From the NCBI GenBank assembly GCA_949987705.1, contig OX465281.1, forward strand, positions 157,370,393-157,434,392: a stretch of DNA of 64,000 nucleotides. The letters run 5' to 3'. Below are positions 46,192-56,053 of the stretch, in pieces. Each line of letters begins with the position of its first letter. Position 1 is the first letter of the stretch. Origin of the DNA: Thereva unica. Taxonomy: Eukaryota; Arthropoda; Insecta; Diptera; Therevidae. The position numbers and the translations under genes were made by a program. Under the pieces are notes generated by a model. The model was given only the letters and a program-made list of their open reading frames with translations, was not told the DNA's origin and ran no database searches.

Positions 46192-49100
46192 TTGCCCCCT
46201 TCTAAGGACTGTTTTGTCCCGAACAGTTGTCCATCCTGGATCCGGCTGATGATATGGGCACAGCCTGTCTATGTGCACAATCTTCTTCTTTGCTTTGGGT
46301 CCTTGTTGAATCCTGTAGACCACATCGTTGATCCGTGTTAGGATTTCATAGGGCCCCTCCCACTGACGCTGAAGTTTCGGAGACTTGCCTTTCCGTCTTC
46401 GAGGGTTGAACAGCCAAACGAGGTCACCTTCCTGGAATCCGCTACAGTTTGCTCGGAGGTCGTACCTTGTTTTCATCCTGTCACTGGCTATCTTGAGATT
46501 CCTCCTTGCGAGCTGGTGGATATCTGCAAGTCTATCACGAAGTTCACCTGTATAACCGCCAGTAGATTCGTTGCTTTCCACAGGTGTCCCAAATTTCAAG
46601 TCGCTTGGCAGCCGGATTTGTCTTCCAAAAATCACACTAGAAGGGGTTTGTCCTGTGGAATTATGAACTGCTGTCCGATATGCCATTAGAAAAATAGGGA
46701 TATAACTGTCCCAATCGCGCTGGTGCTCGCTAACGACTTTCCTTAAGTGCTCTAGCATTGTCCTGTTGAATCGTTCTACCATTCCATCGGATTGGGGATG
46801 AAGGGGCGTCGTCCTGGTCTTCTTCATTCCGAGTATCTTACATACTTCTTGAAAAACTTGAGATTCGAAATTTCTCCCTTGGTCAGAATGAAGCTCATGA
46901 GGAACACCAAATCTGCAGATCCAATTGTTCACTAATTCCTCTGCAACAGTGATTGCTTCCTGATTTGGAATGGCATATGCTTCGGGCCACTTACTGAAGT
47001 AGTCCATAACCACCAAAATGTAACGATTCCCTCGGTCTGATGCTGGAAAAGGTCCCGCCACATCGATTGCAATTCTTTCAAATGGGGCTCCCACCTTGTA
47101 TTGCTGCATTTCTCCTTTTGTTTTTACTCGAGGGCCTTTGCTGCTGGCACAAATTGTGCATTTACGGCACCAGTCTGTAACATCGTCCCGCATGTGAAGC
47201 CAATAGAATCTATCTCTTATTTTTGCCAAAGTTTTATTGACTCCCAGATGTCCTCCTGATGCGCCATTATGACACTCCTCGAGAATATCTCTTATTCTAC
47301 TGCGAGGGACTAACACCTGCATTCGGTGAGAGGTACCGTCAGCGGTTTCCCATTTGCGCTTTAACACTCCTCGCTCGATGTGCAATGAATCCCATTGGGC
47401 CCAATAGCTCTTCAGGGTTTCGCTTCTCTCTGCAATATCCTTCCATTCAGGCTTCTCCTCGTATTCCTTCCATGCCAGAATCGAAGAAATATCTGGGTCG
47501 TCGCGTTGGGCGTCTCGGAGTCCCTGGTCGTCCCATCCTGTCGTTGGCTCAACGGTCGTCCTTTGACACTTTTCCTCAATACGCCCACAATGTTTGCAAT
47601 CTTTTACGCATGGTCGCCGGGAGAGTGCATCTGCATTTCCATGGTTTCCTCCTTTTCTGTGGCCTATATTAAAGTCGTAGGGCTGAAGTCTCTCGATCCA
47701 TCTTGCCACTTGTCCTTCAGGATTTTTAAATTGCATCAGCCATTTTAATGCTGCATGATCCGTTCGAAGGATGAAGTTTTGCCCATAGAGATACTTGTGG
47801 AAGTGCTTAGTTGAGTCCACGATTGCCAACAGTTCTCTCCTTGTGACGCAGTAATTCCGCTCCGATTTTGACAGCGCTCTACTGTAGTAAGCTATGACCT
47901 TTTCCTGCCCTTCGAAGTTTTGTGATAGCACTGCACCAATTCCGACATTACTCGCATCTGTGTCCAATATGAATTTTTCCCCTGGCTTCGGATATGTAAG
48001 TATTGGTGCTTGGCAAAGTCCTTGCTTTAGTGTCTTGAAACTTTCCTCGCATTTTTCTGTCCAGATAAATGGTCTTCCTTTTTCTGTCAGTTTATGTAAT
48101 TCCTTAGCTATGTCGGCAAAGTTCCTGACAAAACGTCTATAATAGGTGGCAAGTCCCAAGAAGCTTCGAAGTTCATGTTTATCCTTCGGTGTGGGCCAAT
48201 TCTTAACTGCTGCTATTTTCTCCGGATCTGTTTGAACTCCATTGGATGAAACCACATGTCCGAGATAGTTGACTTGGTCACTGAACAGCACGCACTTTTT
48301 AGGGTTGAGTTTCAGTTGGGCAGTTCTCAACTTTTGGAAAACCTCTCGTAAATTGCCCAGATGTTCTTCGAAACTTTTTCCAACGACGATGATATCGTCC
48401 AAATAAACCAGACAAGTCTTCCATGTCAGTCCTCGCAAAACGCATTCCATCAGTCGTTCGAATGTTGCTGGAGCATTACACAGTACAAACGGCATAACTG
48501 TAAACTGCCACAAGCCGTTTCCTACAGAGAAAGCTGTCTTTTCGCGGTCCTCGGGGTGAATTTCGACTTGCCAATAGCCGCTCTTAAGGTCCAGGGTAGA
48601 AAACCATTGAGCTCCAGAGAGAGTATCCAGAGTGTCATCGATACGAGGTAATGGGTAGCTATCCTTTTTAGTGATGTCATTTAACCGTCGATAATCCACG
48701 CAAAACCTTGTGCTGCCATCTTTTTTTCTGACTAGAACCACGGGAGACATCCAAGGGCTTTTCGACTCCTCTATAAGGCCTTGTCTTCTCATGTCCTCAA
48801 TCATATTGGCTGCTTCTTCCCGCTTGGCTAGTGGTAGTCTCCTCGGCGGTTGCTTGATTGGCTGGGCATCTCTGGTGTCGATCCTATGTTGGACGATGTT
48901 CGTTTTTCCAAAATCATCATCTCTCATGGCGAAGATATCACTAAAATCCTCCACTAATGTTCTTGCCTGGAGATACTGGTTTTGTTCAAGACAACTACTT
49001 GAGAGCACTGTGTTTACCAATTTCGTGGCCTTTGGCTTTGGTTTTGCCACCGGTTCCGTGTGAGCGCACTCCACTAATGTAATCTGTTCTGCCGGTTCTC

Positions 49101-49794
49101 CTTTCCCCAAAACCGTATCCTTCTTCAATCGTATTTCGTGCTCGTTGGTATTTAGCACTCTCATGAACACCTCCCTTTTGTCATCGATGCTCACCAGACA
49201 TTTTCCAATTGCTATACTTTTGGCCTGTTCCGTTTTCTCTGGTTCGATAAGATAGAATCGGTAGCTCCCGGGATCACCATCGACTATTGCTCGCACCAAT
49301 TTCTCAGCGCACGGAGGAAGCACGGTATCTTCTCGAACGACGACTTTCAGCTGCGAAAAACACGTGGATCCTATGGCCATGGGAATCTCCTTGTTGTCAT
49401 ATCTCAGTATTTCCTCTCCGATGTCCAGTAGAATTTTATGCGTTTTCATAAAGTCCAGTCCCAGAATACACTCGTCTGTTATATCGGCTACCAGGAACGA
49501 GTGTGAAAATCCGATGTCTGCGAGAACCACATCCAACATAGTTTCCCCGTGTACTCGTACTGGCTCTCCTGTTGCAGTTTTCAGTCTGTATTGGCATGCG
49601 TCTTTCAGCCACTTATTACCGACCAAGTCAGCCCGGATGACAGATTTTGAAGCACCAGTGTCTACAGTTATTGTGCATTTTTCGGCTCCAATCTTTCCAT
49701 CGATGACAAGGCTGTCGCCACTACGCTGCAGTCGTTTGATAGTGACGATGATGATACCGGGGGCTTCGATTTCCCCGACCAACTCCCGCCCCAT
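46123..49794 (-). CDS. pol: gypsy Pol: protease, RT, RNase H, integrase
   Basis: 1223 codons from the ATG at 49794, though the frame is open upstream into gag and translation probably enters by frameshift. Domains: protease with TVDTGASKSVI at residues 44-54; RT with FCVDYRRLNDITKKDSYPLP, LDLKSGYWQVEIHPEDREKT and YLDDIIVVG (~465); RNase H with LDTDASNVGIGAVLSQ and LRTDHAALKWLMQF; integrase zinc finger (H..H...CRKCTIC, ~860-885), the acidic residues in IDVAGPFPASDRG and LHSDQGRNFESQVF, and a Glu in HPQSDGMVERFNRTM. It ends with a basic C-terminus and the LTR-coded tail. No missing catalytic residue was seen. There is no env. Confidence 0.95.
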   Translation of the reverse strand: MGRELVGEIEAPGIIIVTIKRLQRSGDSLVIDGKIGAEKCTITVDTGASKSVIRADLVGNKWLKDACQYRLKTATGEPVRVHGETMLDVVLADIGFSHSFLVADITDECILGLDFMKTHKILLDIGEEILRYDNKEIPMAIGSTCFSQLKVVVREDTVLPPCAEKLVRAIVDGDPGSYRFYLIEPEKTEQAKSIAIGKCLVSIDDKREVFMRVLNTNEHEIRLKKDTVLGKGEPAEQITLVECAHTEPVAKPKPKATKLVNTVLSSSCLEQNQYLQARTLVEDFSDIFAMRDDDFGKTNIVQHRIDTRDAQPIKQPPRRLPLAKREEAANMIEDMRRQGLIEESKSPWMSPVVLVRKKDGSTRFCVDYRRLNDITKKDSYPLPRIDDTLDTLSGAQWFSTLDLKSGYWQVEIHPEDREKTAFSVGNGLWQFTVMPFVLCNAPATFERLMECVLRGLTWKTCLVYLDDIIVVGKSFEEHLGNLREVFQKLRTAQLKLNPKKCVLFSDQVNYLGHVVSSNGVQTDPEKIAAVKNWPTPKDKHELRSFLGLATYYRRFVRNFADIAKELHKLTEKGRPFIWTEKCEESFKTLKQGLCQAPILTYPKPGEKFILDTDASNVGIGAVLSQNFEGQEKVIAYYSRALSKSERNYCVTRRELLAIVDSTKHFHKYLYGQNFILRTDHAALKWLMQFKNPEGQVARWIERLQPYDFNIGHRKGGNHGNADALSRRPCVKDCKHCGRIEEKCQRTTVEPTTGWDDQGLRDAQRDDPDISSILAWKEYEEKPEWKDIAERSETLKSYWAQWDSLHIERGVLKRKWETADGTSHRMQVLVPRSRIRDILEECHNGASGGHLGVNKTLAKIRDRFYWLHMRDDVTDWCRKCTICASSKGPRVKTKGEMQQYKVGAPFERIAIDVAGPFPASDRGNRYILVVMDYFSKWPEAYAIPNQEAITVAEELVNNWICRFGVPHELHSDQGRNFESQVFQEVCKILGMKKTRTTPLHPQSDGMVERFNRTMLEHLRKVVSEHQRDWDSYIPIFLMAYRTAVHNSTGQTPSSVIFGRQIRLPSDLKFGTPVESNESTGGYTGELRDRLADIHQLARRNLKIASDRMKTRYDLRANCSGFQEGDLVWLFNPRRRKGKSPKLQRQWEGPYEILTRINDVVYRIQQGPKAKKKIVHIDRLCPYHQPDPGWTTVRDKTVLRRGQCDDYAPSVRREDESTIFGCCLN
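46192..46204 (-). promoter_or_regulatory. gypsy polypurine tract
   Basis: The minus strand reads agaagggggcaa directly before the 3' LTR, the normal plus-strand primer position. Confidence 0.75.
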
Positions 49795-49805
49795 GGAGTT
49801 AGTCT

Positions 49806-51230
49806 TTATTCGTTTCCCTGCTGCTGTCTACGGGGCGACACGGAGTCATTTTCATCGGCCTCCCTCTGGTCACCTTTCTGTCTATGCCCGCATTTTTCAC
49901 AACACTTTGCGCCACTCTTATTCTCGGGGGACTCCGCTCTCCTTCGCTTTCTGCAATTCCTTTGCAAATGACCCGGTTCACTACAGTTCCAGCATCGGAG
50001 TCGACCGCGTACTTCCGTTGCATTCATTCTGTTGCAACTATCCTCTGTTGTGTGGATCTCTCTGAGGCGGACTGCACTTCTTGATGCTTGCCTCGCTGCC
50101 TCGTATGCCAGAGCATATGCCAAAACTTCTGCGGTATTCTTCTTTCCGGCCAATCTGACTGCCTGTTGTAGATCCCGGTCAGCAAAAGAGTTAAGGAAAG
50201 CCTCTCTTGCTACTTCGTTGATGTAGTCTTGGCCGAAGCTAGGATAAGCCAGATGCACTAACCTCTCGATATCGGCGCATAGTTGTTGTAAAGTTTCTCC
50301 TGGCTTTTGAAGTCGATTGCGAAGTTGAAGTCGATAAACCTCTTGCATGTGCTGATCACCGTAACGCATTTCCAGCGCTTGAACTAAGAACCCGTAGCTG
50401 TTGCGATGTTCTGCTGGTATTGACTGCAATATTTCTGCTGCTGTGCCCCTTAGTGACAACGTTAAGGCCGTTGCTTTCTCCTCCTCAGTCCAGCAATTGC
50501 CTACTGCTGCTGCTTCGAATTGGAGCTTATAAGTAGACCATGGGCTTTGCCCGTCGAAAGTTGGAGGCTGCAGTTTCCTAACTCCGATGACTTCGTGAGA
50601 TGCCGTCGCTGGGTGGTGAATCTTTACCCTTTCTAGCTCTGCTCTGACCGATTCTAGCTCAACCTTCAACTTTTCATCATTTTCCCTCATGGAATTTTCG
50701 AGCTTTTCCAGATCATTCTCTACATTTGCTTTAATGGAAGATTCGAGATTTTCCAGCTTTTTGTCAACAGAGAATGACATTAGTTCGAATTTCTGCTCCA
50801 TCTGGTTTCTCTGTTCTTCCATAGACTCTTTGAGTTCTGCTAACGAGCGTTCATGAGCTACTGCTAATAATTTCTGTTCATCTTTTAACGCCAACACTTC
50901 CGCCTTGATCTCTGTTGTCGCTTCTTTCATCTCTGCTAATGCACGTTCTTGCGCTGCTGATGACCGTTCTTGCGCTGCTGATGACCGTTCTTGCGCTTCC
51001 TTCATCACCATCAATGTTTTAAAAAGTTCTGCCATACTCACTGTCGTTTCTTCTGGCTCCGCTTCTACTTCGGCTTCAAAAATGTAGGTTTCAGGATCTT
51101 TTCCCTCGTTCACCATAGCTTCTCGAAGCAGCGCGGTTAAGGAAATTTTAGCACCCACCGTTGACAACGAGCGTTTACTTAGTTCTGTTTTCAACTCCAC
51201 AGTACGCAAATCAACTAATTTTCGACCCAT
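49806..51230 (-). CDS. gag: gypsy Gag
   Basis: 474 codons. Residues 1-40 (VDLRTVELKTELSKRSLSTV) look like a SAP-type helix-hairpin. Residues ~70-200 are a strong coiled coil with three near-identical 'AQERSSA' heptads and many Glu/Lys. A capsid-like part follows around LQPPTFDGQSPWSTYKLQFE to LRNRLQKPGETLQQLCADIE. The C-terminus has a zinc knuckle CWNCSEPGHLQRNC (~427) and a second Cys/His group CCEKCGHRQ. It forms the particle and packs element RNA. It ends at the stop 49806-49808, just past a slippery heptamer. Confidence 0.95.
   Translation of the reverse strand: MGRKLVDLRTVELKTELSKRSLSTVGAKISLTALLREAMVNEGKDPETYIFEAEVEAEPEETTVSMAELFKTLMVMKEAQERSSAAQERSSAAQERALAEMKEATTEIKAEVLALKDEQKLLAVAHERSLAELKESMEEQRNQMEQKFELMSFSVDKKLENLESSIKANVENDLEKLENSMRENDEKLKVELESVRAELERVKIHHPATASHEVIGVRKLQPPTFDGQSPWSTYKLQFEAAAVGNCWTEEEKATALTLSLRGTAAEILQSIPAEHRNSYGFLVQALEMRYGDQHMQEVYRLQLRNRLQKPGETLQQLCADIERLVHLAYPSFGQDYINEVAREAFLNSFADRDLQQAVRLAGKKNTAEVLAYALAYEAARQASRSAVRLREIHTTEDSCNRMNATEVRGRLRCWNCSEPGHLQRNCRKRRRAESPENKSGAKCCEKCGHRQKGDQREADENDSVSPRRQQQGNE
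49812..49818 (-). promoter_or_regulatory. putative -1 ribosomal frameshift site GGGAAAC
   Basis: On the minus strand the gag frame reads G GGA AAC GAA TAA, an exact X-XXY-YYZ heptamer. Pol lies in the -1 frame and is open across this point (K R I K T N S, then the Met at 49794). GGGAAAC is a known slippery sequence in some retroviruses. A downstream stimulatory fold was not worked out. Confidence 0.7.
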
Positions 51231-51324
51231 TTTATTATTATGTCTTTAGTTCGCACTCACAAAAATTAAATTCCAATCACAATTATTGTTCAAGTCCACT
51301 TATTTCACTTATCTCTTAATTAAT

Positions 51325-51340
51325 CCCACTTCTGACACCA
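51325..51340 (-). promoter_or_regulatory. gypsy primer-binding site
   Basis: The minus strand reads tggtgtcagaagtggg, two bases after the 5' LTR end. TGG pairs with the tRNA CCA tail. The tRNA is not assigned. Confidence 0.85.
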
Positions 51341-51342
51341 AT

Positions 51343-51824
51343 TGTTACGTTTTTACGGCTTAACGGATTCGTAGGATTAATTAAGGAATACACTTTTTAA
51401 TAATCCACACAATAATTTATTTATTACAAATCAAACACAATTTAAAAATAAACACAATTCTTAGAGTTCACTATAATCACTAGCAAATTTAATAACTCGC
51501 ACTATTCAATTCTAATTATCGCTTTTTATTTCACTATAAATCACCACTTTTTACTTTGGAACACTTGTATCGCCTTTATAATCAAAAACTGACTCCATAG
51601 CGGCTGCCAGGCGCTTTTATATAGGCAGCTCCACCTTTGTCTACTTTCTGGAACCTTCGTTTTCTGGTTCCTTGTGGTATGTTCTATGTTTCTTTTAGTT
51701 TAGACCAGCTTGAAGTTGTCTTCGCTTATCGCTCGTTAGTTTAGTACATAAATTCTTAATTCAGACAACAACCGAAAATCGTTGATTCATCCTCTCGACG
51801 AACAGATGGCGCATAATCATCACA
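51343..51824 (-). repeat. gypsy 5' LTR
   Basis: Same 482 bp as at 45710 with three substitutions. On the minus strand a tata-like tatataaaagcgcctggca is at ~51610-51625. A short frame in this LTR repeats the last residues of Pol. Confidence 0.95.
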
Positions 51825-52096
51825 GTATTTTACTTGCCGAAGCACAGATGCCGAATATAAATGAGGTGGTTCTTTGTCTCCTGGTTTCATTAGGTCATTG
51901 GCTCTTTCGGCTCGATAATTTTCTACAGATTTCTCCTGCAAGATTTTGCCGATTTCTTTGCGAACTTCGTTTCGCAGCCATCGTTTACTATACTTCTTTT
52001 GCTTTCCAACTCTGATAGTACAGACCATATATACCGAGTTTATATCAATTTCCGCATTAATTTTAATAATAAGCTTTGAGCCACACCTACAGTTAC
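51825..52096 (-). CDS. MULE transposase exon 2, first half
   Basis: The acceptor ttcttag precedes 52096. The exon reads NCRCGSKLIIKINAEIDI, so CxC with the next turn resembles a zinc ligand pair. It then reads KRWLRNEVRKEIGKILQEK and a GDKEPPHLYSASVLRQVK end, a motif I associate with NOF-like MULE proteins. It is cut by the gypsy right LTR at 51824. Confidence 0.75.
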
Positions 52097-52642
52097 CTAA
52101 GAAAAAGAAGATAAAAAAAGTCACGCGAAAACGTATATTTATATAATAACCAACTTTAACAATACTTAAACATAGTTTATATATGATAGAATCATAGATT
52201 AAATGATGCTTAATCTTTTATTGATTGTGTGGTTTAAAGAAAATTTTTATGTAATAAAAGTTATCATTAAATATGTTTTTTTTTTTTATTATTTATATAA
52301 ATAAATACATATATGCATTATTTAAAATATATTATTATAGTAATAAAATGCAAAAAATGTAAAATAAATAAAATAAAAGTGGACAAGGTTTAACGTGATA
52401 ACATGAGAAATTTTTATGCAACAAATTAAAGGTTAACATCTGTTTTGAATTTTTTCATTTAAAATTTTAGTACTACTAGTATAGTACTTGACTAGAGTAT
52501 ATACATAAGTATATAACTGAATCTCAGCGACACTACAAACGCTTTCAAGCCTGTCAAGTTTAATTATATTAACAATTTAACATTACATGTTTAATAATAA
52601 AGTGTAATTTAATTTATTATTCAATATATATTTTATACTCAC

Positions 52643-53005
52643 CAAAAATATATCCGTAATCTAACGTATTATTAATATAGGAATTTTCGATTCGAAATCC
52701 ACATTTCAAATTAACTAGCTCAAATATTTTGGACGTTACTTTTTCCTGATATAGTCCAGGAATGAAACGAGTCCTTAAACGTCCACGTCTTGTTTTTTCT
52801 TTAATTAAATAAGTTTGCGTTAAATTAGCGAATTCCGTTTTGCCAAACGTAAGATTCAAATTAATAACTTCGTTTTTAGAAGCAGAAGATCTGTTCAAAC
52901 TGTCAAATGATAAATCATTTTCGGATTCAATAAAGCTTCCTGTGGTTTGTGCTTTTACTTGCGAATGATTTTTTTTCCAAGTATTCGCATAAGCATAGAG
53001 ACTTA
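52643..53005 (-). CDS. MULE transposase exon 1, second half
   Basis: It resumes in register after the Harbinger element with SLYAYANTWKKNHSQVKA. Further on it has the basic segment LIKEKTRRGRLRTRFIPGLY and ends in LDYGYIFG. The donor ggtgagt lies at 52637-52643 on the minus strand. Without splicing the frame would stop within 8 codons. Confidence 0.7.
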
Positions 53006-53209
53006 GGCCCAAAACACATTCGGCGCTGCACACTTCACGCCGCACGCTTAATGAAGTTGAAGCAGGTAGAAAGAAGCAGCTGCAGCTACATTCGAAGCTG
53101 CAAAAACGCAAAAAGGCAACTTGACGGAATTGTTATTGACAGAGACGAGGAACCATTTTATTTAAAAATATTCGAAGTAAATAACGGTATGGTGAACAAA
53201 TAAAACAAA

Positions 53210-54508
53210 ATGAATACTTTGGATGAAAACATTTTTGACCTTTTTTTAATTTTATTTAGTGCATTTGTAACTTATTTAACGATAATAGAACTAGTTTGTG
53301 AAGATGTGCGAATGTGGAATCGAGAAATTTATGAACCTAAAGAAAGAGAAATGCGGGGTTTTTTTAATAAAATTTTTAAAGTTATAAAAGAAAGAGACCA
53401 TGAAGAATTTCGGAAAGTAACCAGAATGGGAGTCCCACAATTTGACCTTCTACTTTCATTATTAAAAGGAAGGCTAACGAAATATTCAAACAGAAAACCT
53501 ATAGAAGCAGAGTGCCGATTAGCCTTAACGTTGCTGTAAGAATGTAGAATCAAGTTATTTTTTAGTCATTTTATTAATAATATCAAAAATAATTTCAGCT
53601 ATCTATCACAAGGTTCAAGCCGTCAGGTTCTTGCATGGACTTTTAGAATGGGCGGTTCAACAGTTCAAAAAATTGTGCTGGAAACCTGTGAAGCAATTTG
53701 GGAGGAACTTCATGGCATATATTTGTCAACCCCTACGACAGTAGAACTTGCAAAAATAGCAGAAGATTTTTATGCCACGACAGGTATGCCCAACTGTGTA
53801 GGTGCGATTGACGGAAAGCACATTCACATAGTCTGTCCACCTAATGCAGGCAGCGAGTATTTTAACTATAAAAAACGGCATAGCATTGTTCTACTAGCTG
53901 CATGCGATTCAAATTATGGCTTCACGTTCCTCGAAATTGGAGCTAATGGAAGTCAAAGTGACGGAGGAATACTATCGCGAAGCTCTTTCGGGAGAAAATT
54001 ATATGATGGAACATTGGAGTTGCCTGAAGACAGAGTACTTGAAAATACAAATATATCATTTCCGCACTATTTTGTAGGAGATCAAGCGTTTGCGCTTAAA
54101 AGGAATCTAATGCGGCCATATCCGGGAGTAAACCTAACCAGGGATAAGGAAATTTTGAATTATCGGCTCTCGTCTGCCAGAAGGACAATCGAAAACGCGT
54201 TCGGAATAATGTGCGCCAGATGGAGAATACTTTTGGATACTATTAATTGTCATCCAAAGAATGTCGATAAAATCGTTAAAGCAGTTGTTGTTCTTCACAA
54301 TTTCGTTAAAATGCACGATATTTTCCCGAGTTATTGTCCCGAAATTTATGCTGATCGTTTTGACGGTGACTCTTTCGTAGAAGGACTGTGGAGACAGGAA
54401 ATCAAACCACTTCAACAATTTAGAATATTTAGAGGAGGCAATTCGTCACGCGACGCTTTTTCTCTTCGTGATACCTTAAAGGATTTTCTGTTTGCTAGAT
54501 ATACATAA
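53210..54508 (+). CDS. Harbinger transposase, two exons
   Basis: Exon 1 is 53210-53535 and exon 2 is 53599-54508, with a 63-bp intron (gtaagaatg ... atttcag). Together they give 1236 nt, 411 residues and a stop, with no interruption. The N-terminal helical region has FRKVTRMGVPQFDLLLSLLK. Catalytic motifs are CVGAIDGKHIHIVCP (first Asp), YFVGDQAFALKRNLMRPYPG (second Asp) and SARRTIENAFGIMCARWRIL (Glu). Length matches usual Harbinger transposases (~350-450). The intact catalytic triad suggests it could still work if its partner is supplied from elsewhere. Confidence 0.93.
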
Positions 54509-54678
54509 ATAAATAAACTGTCACCACTAATTCATGAAGTTGGAAATAAACATTTTATTTAAATAGAATAAATTTTTTAATTTCAAATTCTTTAATTTCT
54601 TCTTCTTTATAACAATTAACAAACTTAATCTAATGTCTTAAATTTATTTACTTAAATATCTAAAACTGGTTTAACATA

Positions 54679-55784
54679 TTACATATTTGTATTCGCCTCC
54701 TCGATGCGGGCGTGGACCAATTGGAGAACATCCCCTTGCAGGCGAAGCAATTGAGCTCTTCGCAGATTGGTGCCGTCCACCATAAGGGCAATGTTTTGAA
54801 AGAAAACCTCATTTAGAGAGGCTTTCTTTTCCACACATTTGCCCTTAAACATTTCGAGCATTTCTGCCATCTGCTTCTGCGCCACCTTAAGGATATCCTC
54901 CTTTTCCTTTTTTTAGCCCGACTGTTGTTTTGTTGAGAAGTGCCTGGCGAAGGCTCTTCGTTGCTGTCGACGACCTCTTCGATAAGGCAAGAAAAGGAAT
55001 CTTCTTCCATTTGGCTGCTGTTCGCCAAATTTGAAGGTGCCTCTTCTCGAAATGTATCGTACGACGTACCTTCCCACGAAGTGGTCATGGCGTCTTCTTC
55101 CGCCTCTACGTAGTTTGTACATGTCCTAAAAAAATATTCTTTTATATTCACAACAAATAGAACTATAATTTTAACTTACTCTCGTCTTTCTTTGGTGTCT
55201 TTTAGAAATAAGAGAAGCTCATAAAATTTCCACTGAGCTTTTTGCGAACCACCTGCACTTCCTGTTGATGTCGCCTTTTCCATCTTCTGGGCCTCTCTCT
55301 CCCCTCCCAACTTAGCAACCCTTTTCGTTTATGTTTTACGGGTAATCGCGATTAAAACCATAAATAAGCTATTTTAGCGGCTTTCTGGTACTTTGCGTCA
55401 TAGTGTTGGGTGTTACGTAACGTTTAGGGAGGGGGAGGGGGGGTACAGAAAAACGTTACGGCGCGTTACAGGGGGGGCAGGGGGGGTCAAAAATTTTCAA
55501 AAATTGCGTTACGTAATACTTGAACGCCCCCTAAATTGATCTTTCGAATAAGAAAGTTTTTTGATTTAATTTTAATTGTGTGTTATTTTGACAATTTCAA
55601 TTTCTAACAGGCTCAAAAAAACACAAACCACCTCAATATAAATTTTGCACTTACCATCTACATTAAGTTGTTCGGACAAATTTCTCCACTTTAAGTCCTT
55701 CAACTTAAGGCATTTATATAACTTCGCTTTTTTGTCATATAAACATGGATCTTCTCTGACGAAATTTATTATCTTCTCCTCCAT
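54679..55784 (-). pseudogene. Harbinger MADF/Myb-like partner protein, damaged
   Basis: Exon 1 (55784-55655) starts MEEKIINFVREDPCLYDKKA and has KDLKWRNLSEQLNVD, a MADF DNA-binding domain N-terminus; the donor gtaagtgca follows. A further exon around 55294-55187 holds KAQWKFYELLLFLKDTKERR, the MADF C-terminal helix, with donor gtaagtt. The last part (~55151-54679) is acidic (EEDSFSCLIEEVVDSNEEPS) and then helical (VAQKQMAEMLEMFKGKC ... LLRLQGDVLQLVHARIEE). The frame breaks at an A7 run near 54912-54918: KKRKRRIS continues one frame, while KEDILKVAQKQM needs another. The middle of the MADF domain is also missing where a GC-rich MITE lies. These proteins normally take the transposase to DNA and the nucleus. 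Confidence 0.7.
55400..55535. mobile_element. GC-rich MITE-like insert with ttacgtaa motifs
   Basis: It contains inverted gttacgtaacg / cgttacgtaa motifs and G-rich tracts (agggagggggaggggggg, cagggggggcaggggggg), and ends in gaacgccccctaaattg. It is unlike the AT-rich surroundings and lies where the MADF coding region should continue. Target duplication not resolved. Confidence 0.45.
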
Positions 55785-56053
55785 TTTAATCTTGTGACTA
55801 TATCCCGCAAACAGTAAATAACGAATGCCATATTCGTGCGGTCGCCATGACCGTTTTTGCAATTTCTTTTTCTAAACTTGCCAGCACTTACGCTGCATGC
55901 TGCAAAATTTTGGAAATTGATCAAAGCTGACTTTATACTTCATTGCAGCGTGAAGTAAGAAGCGGTCAATGTGGCAGCAATAATGAATTCTCCTTTATTT
56001 GAAGTTATGAAGCGTGCGGCGTGAAGTGTGCAGCGCCGAATGTGTTTTGGGCC

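Larger units (their letters stand above)
45710..51824 (-). mobile_element. complete Ty3/gypsy retrotransposon
   Basis: It is 6115 bp with two 482-bp LTRs (45710-46191, 51343-51824), target duplication gtat (45706-45709, 51825-51828), a primer site, gag, pol and a polypurine tract, all on the minus strand. I see three LTR differences (accaaac/atcaaac, tttcac/ttttac, agaagg/agatgg), about 99.4 percent identity. Both ORFs are open. It is the best candidate here for an active element. It sits in exon 2 of the MULE gene, on the same strand. Confidence 0.97.
53006..56053 (+). mobile_element. Harbinger (PIF) transposon, 3048 bp
   Basis: The perfect 44-bp terminal inverted repeats begin ggcccaaaacacattcggcg (53006-53049, 56010-56053). 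The 3-bp target duplication tta (53003-53005, 56054-56056) is the hallmark of PIF/Harbinger. It encodes a DDE transposase on the plus strand and, in opposite orientation, a MADF/Myb-like partner, the usual two-gene layout. Transposase is open; the partner is damaged. It interrupts exon 1 of the MULE gene. Confidence 0.97.

Noticed and set aside
47259..50065. Several plus-strand frames of 80-230 codons opposite gypsy gag/pol
   Set aside because: They are shadows of strongly supported minus-strand domains.
51756..52124. A separate 122-residue protein
   Set aside because: It joins MULE exon 2 to LTR-coded residues of gypsy Pol across an insertion boundary; its first residues before 52096 are intron.
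52949..53203. Plus-strand frame across the left Harbinger TIR
   Set aside because: It crosses the TIR edge into MULE antisense sequence and has no domain.
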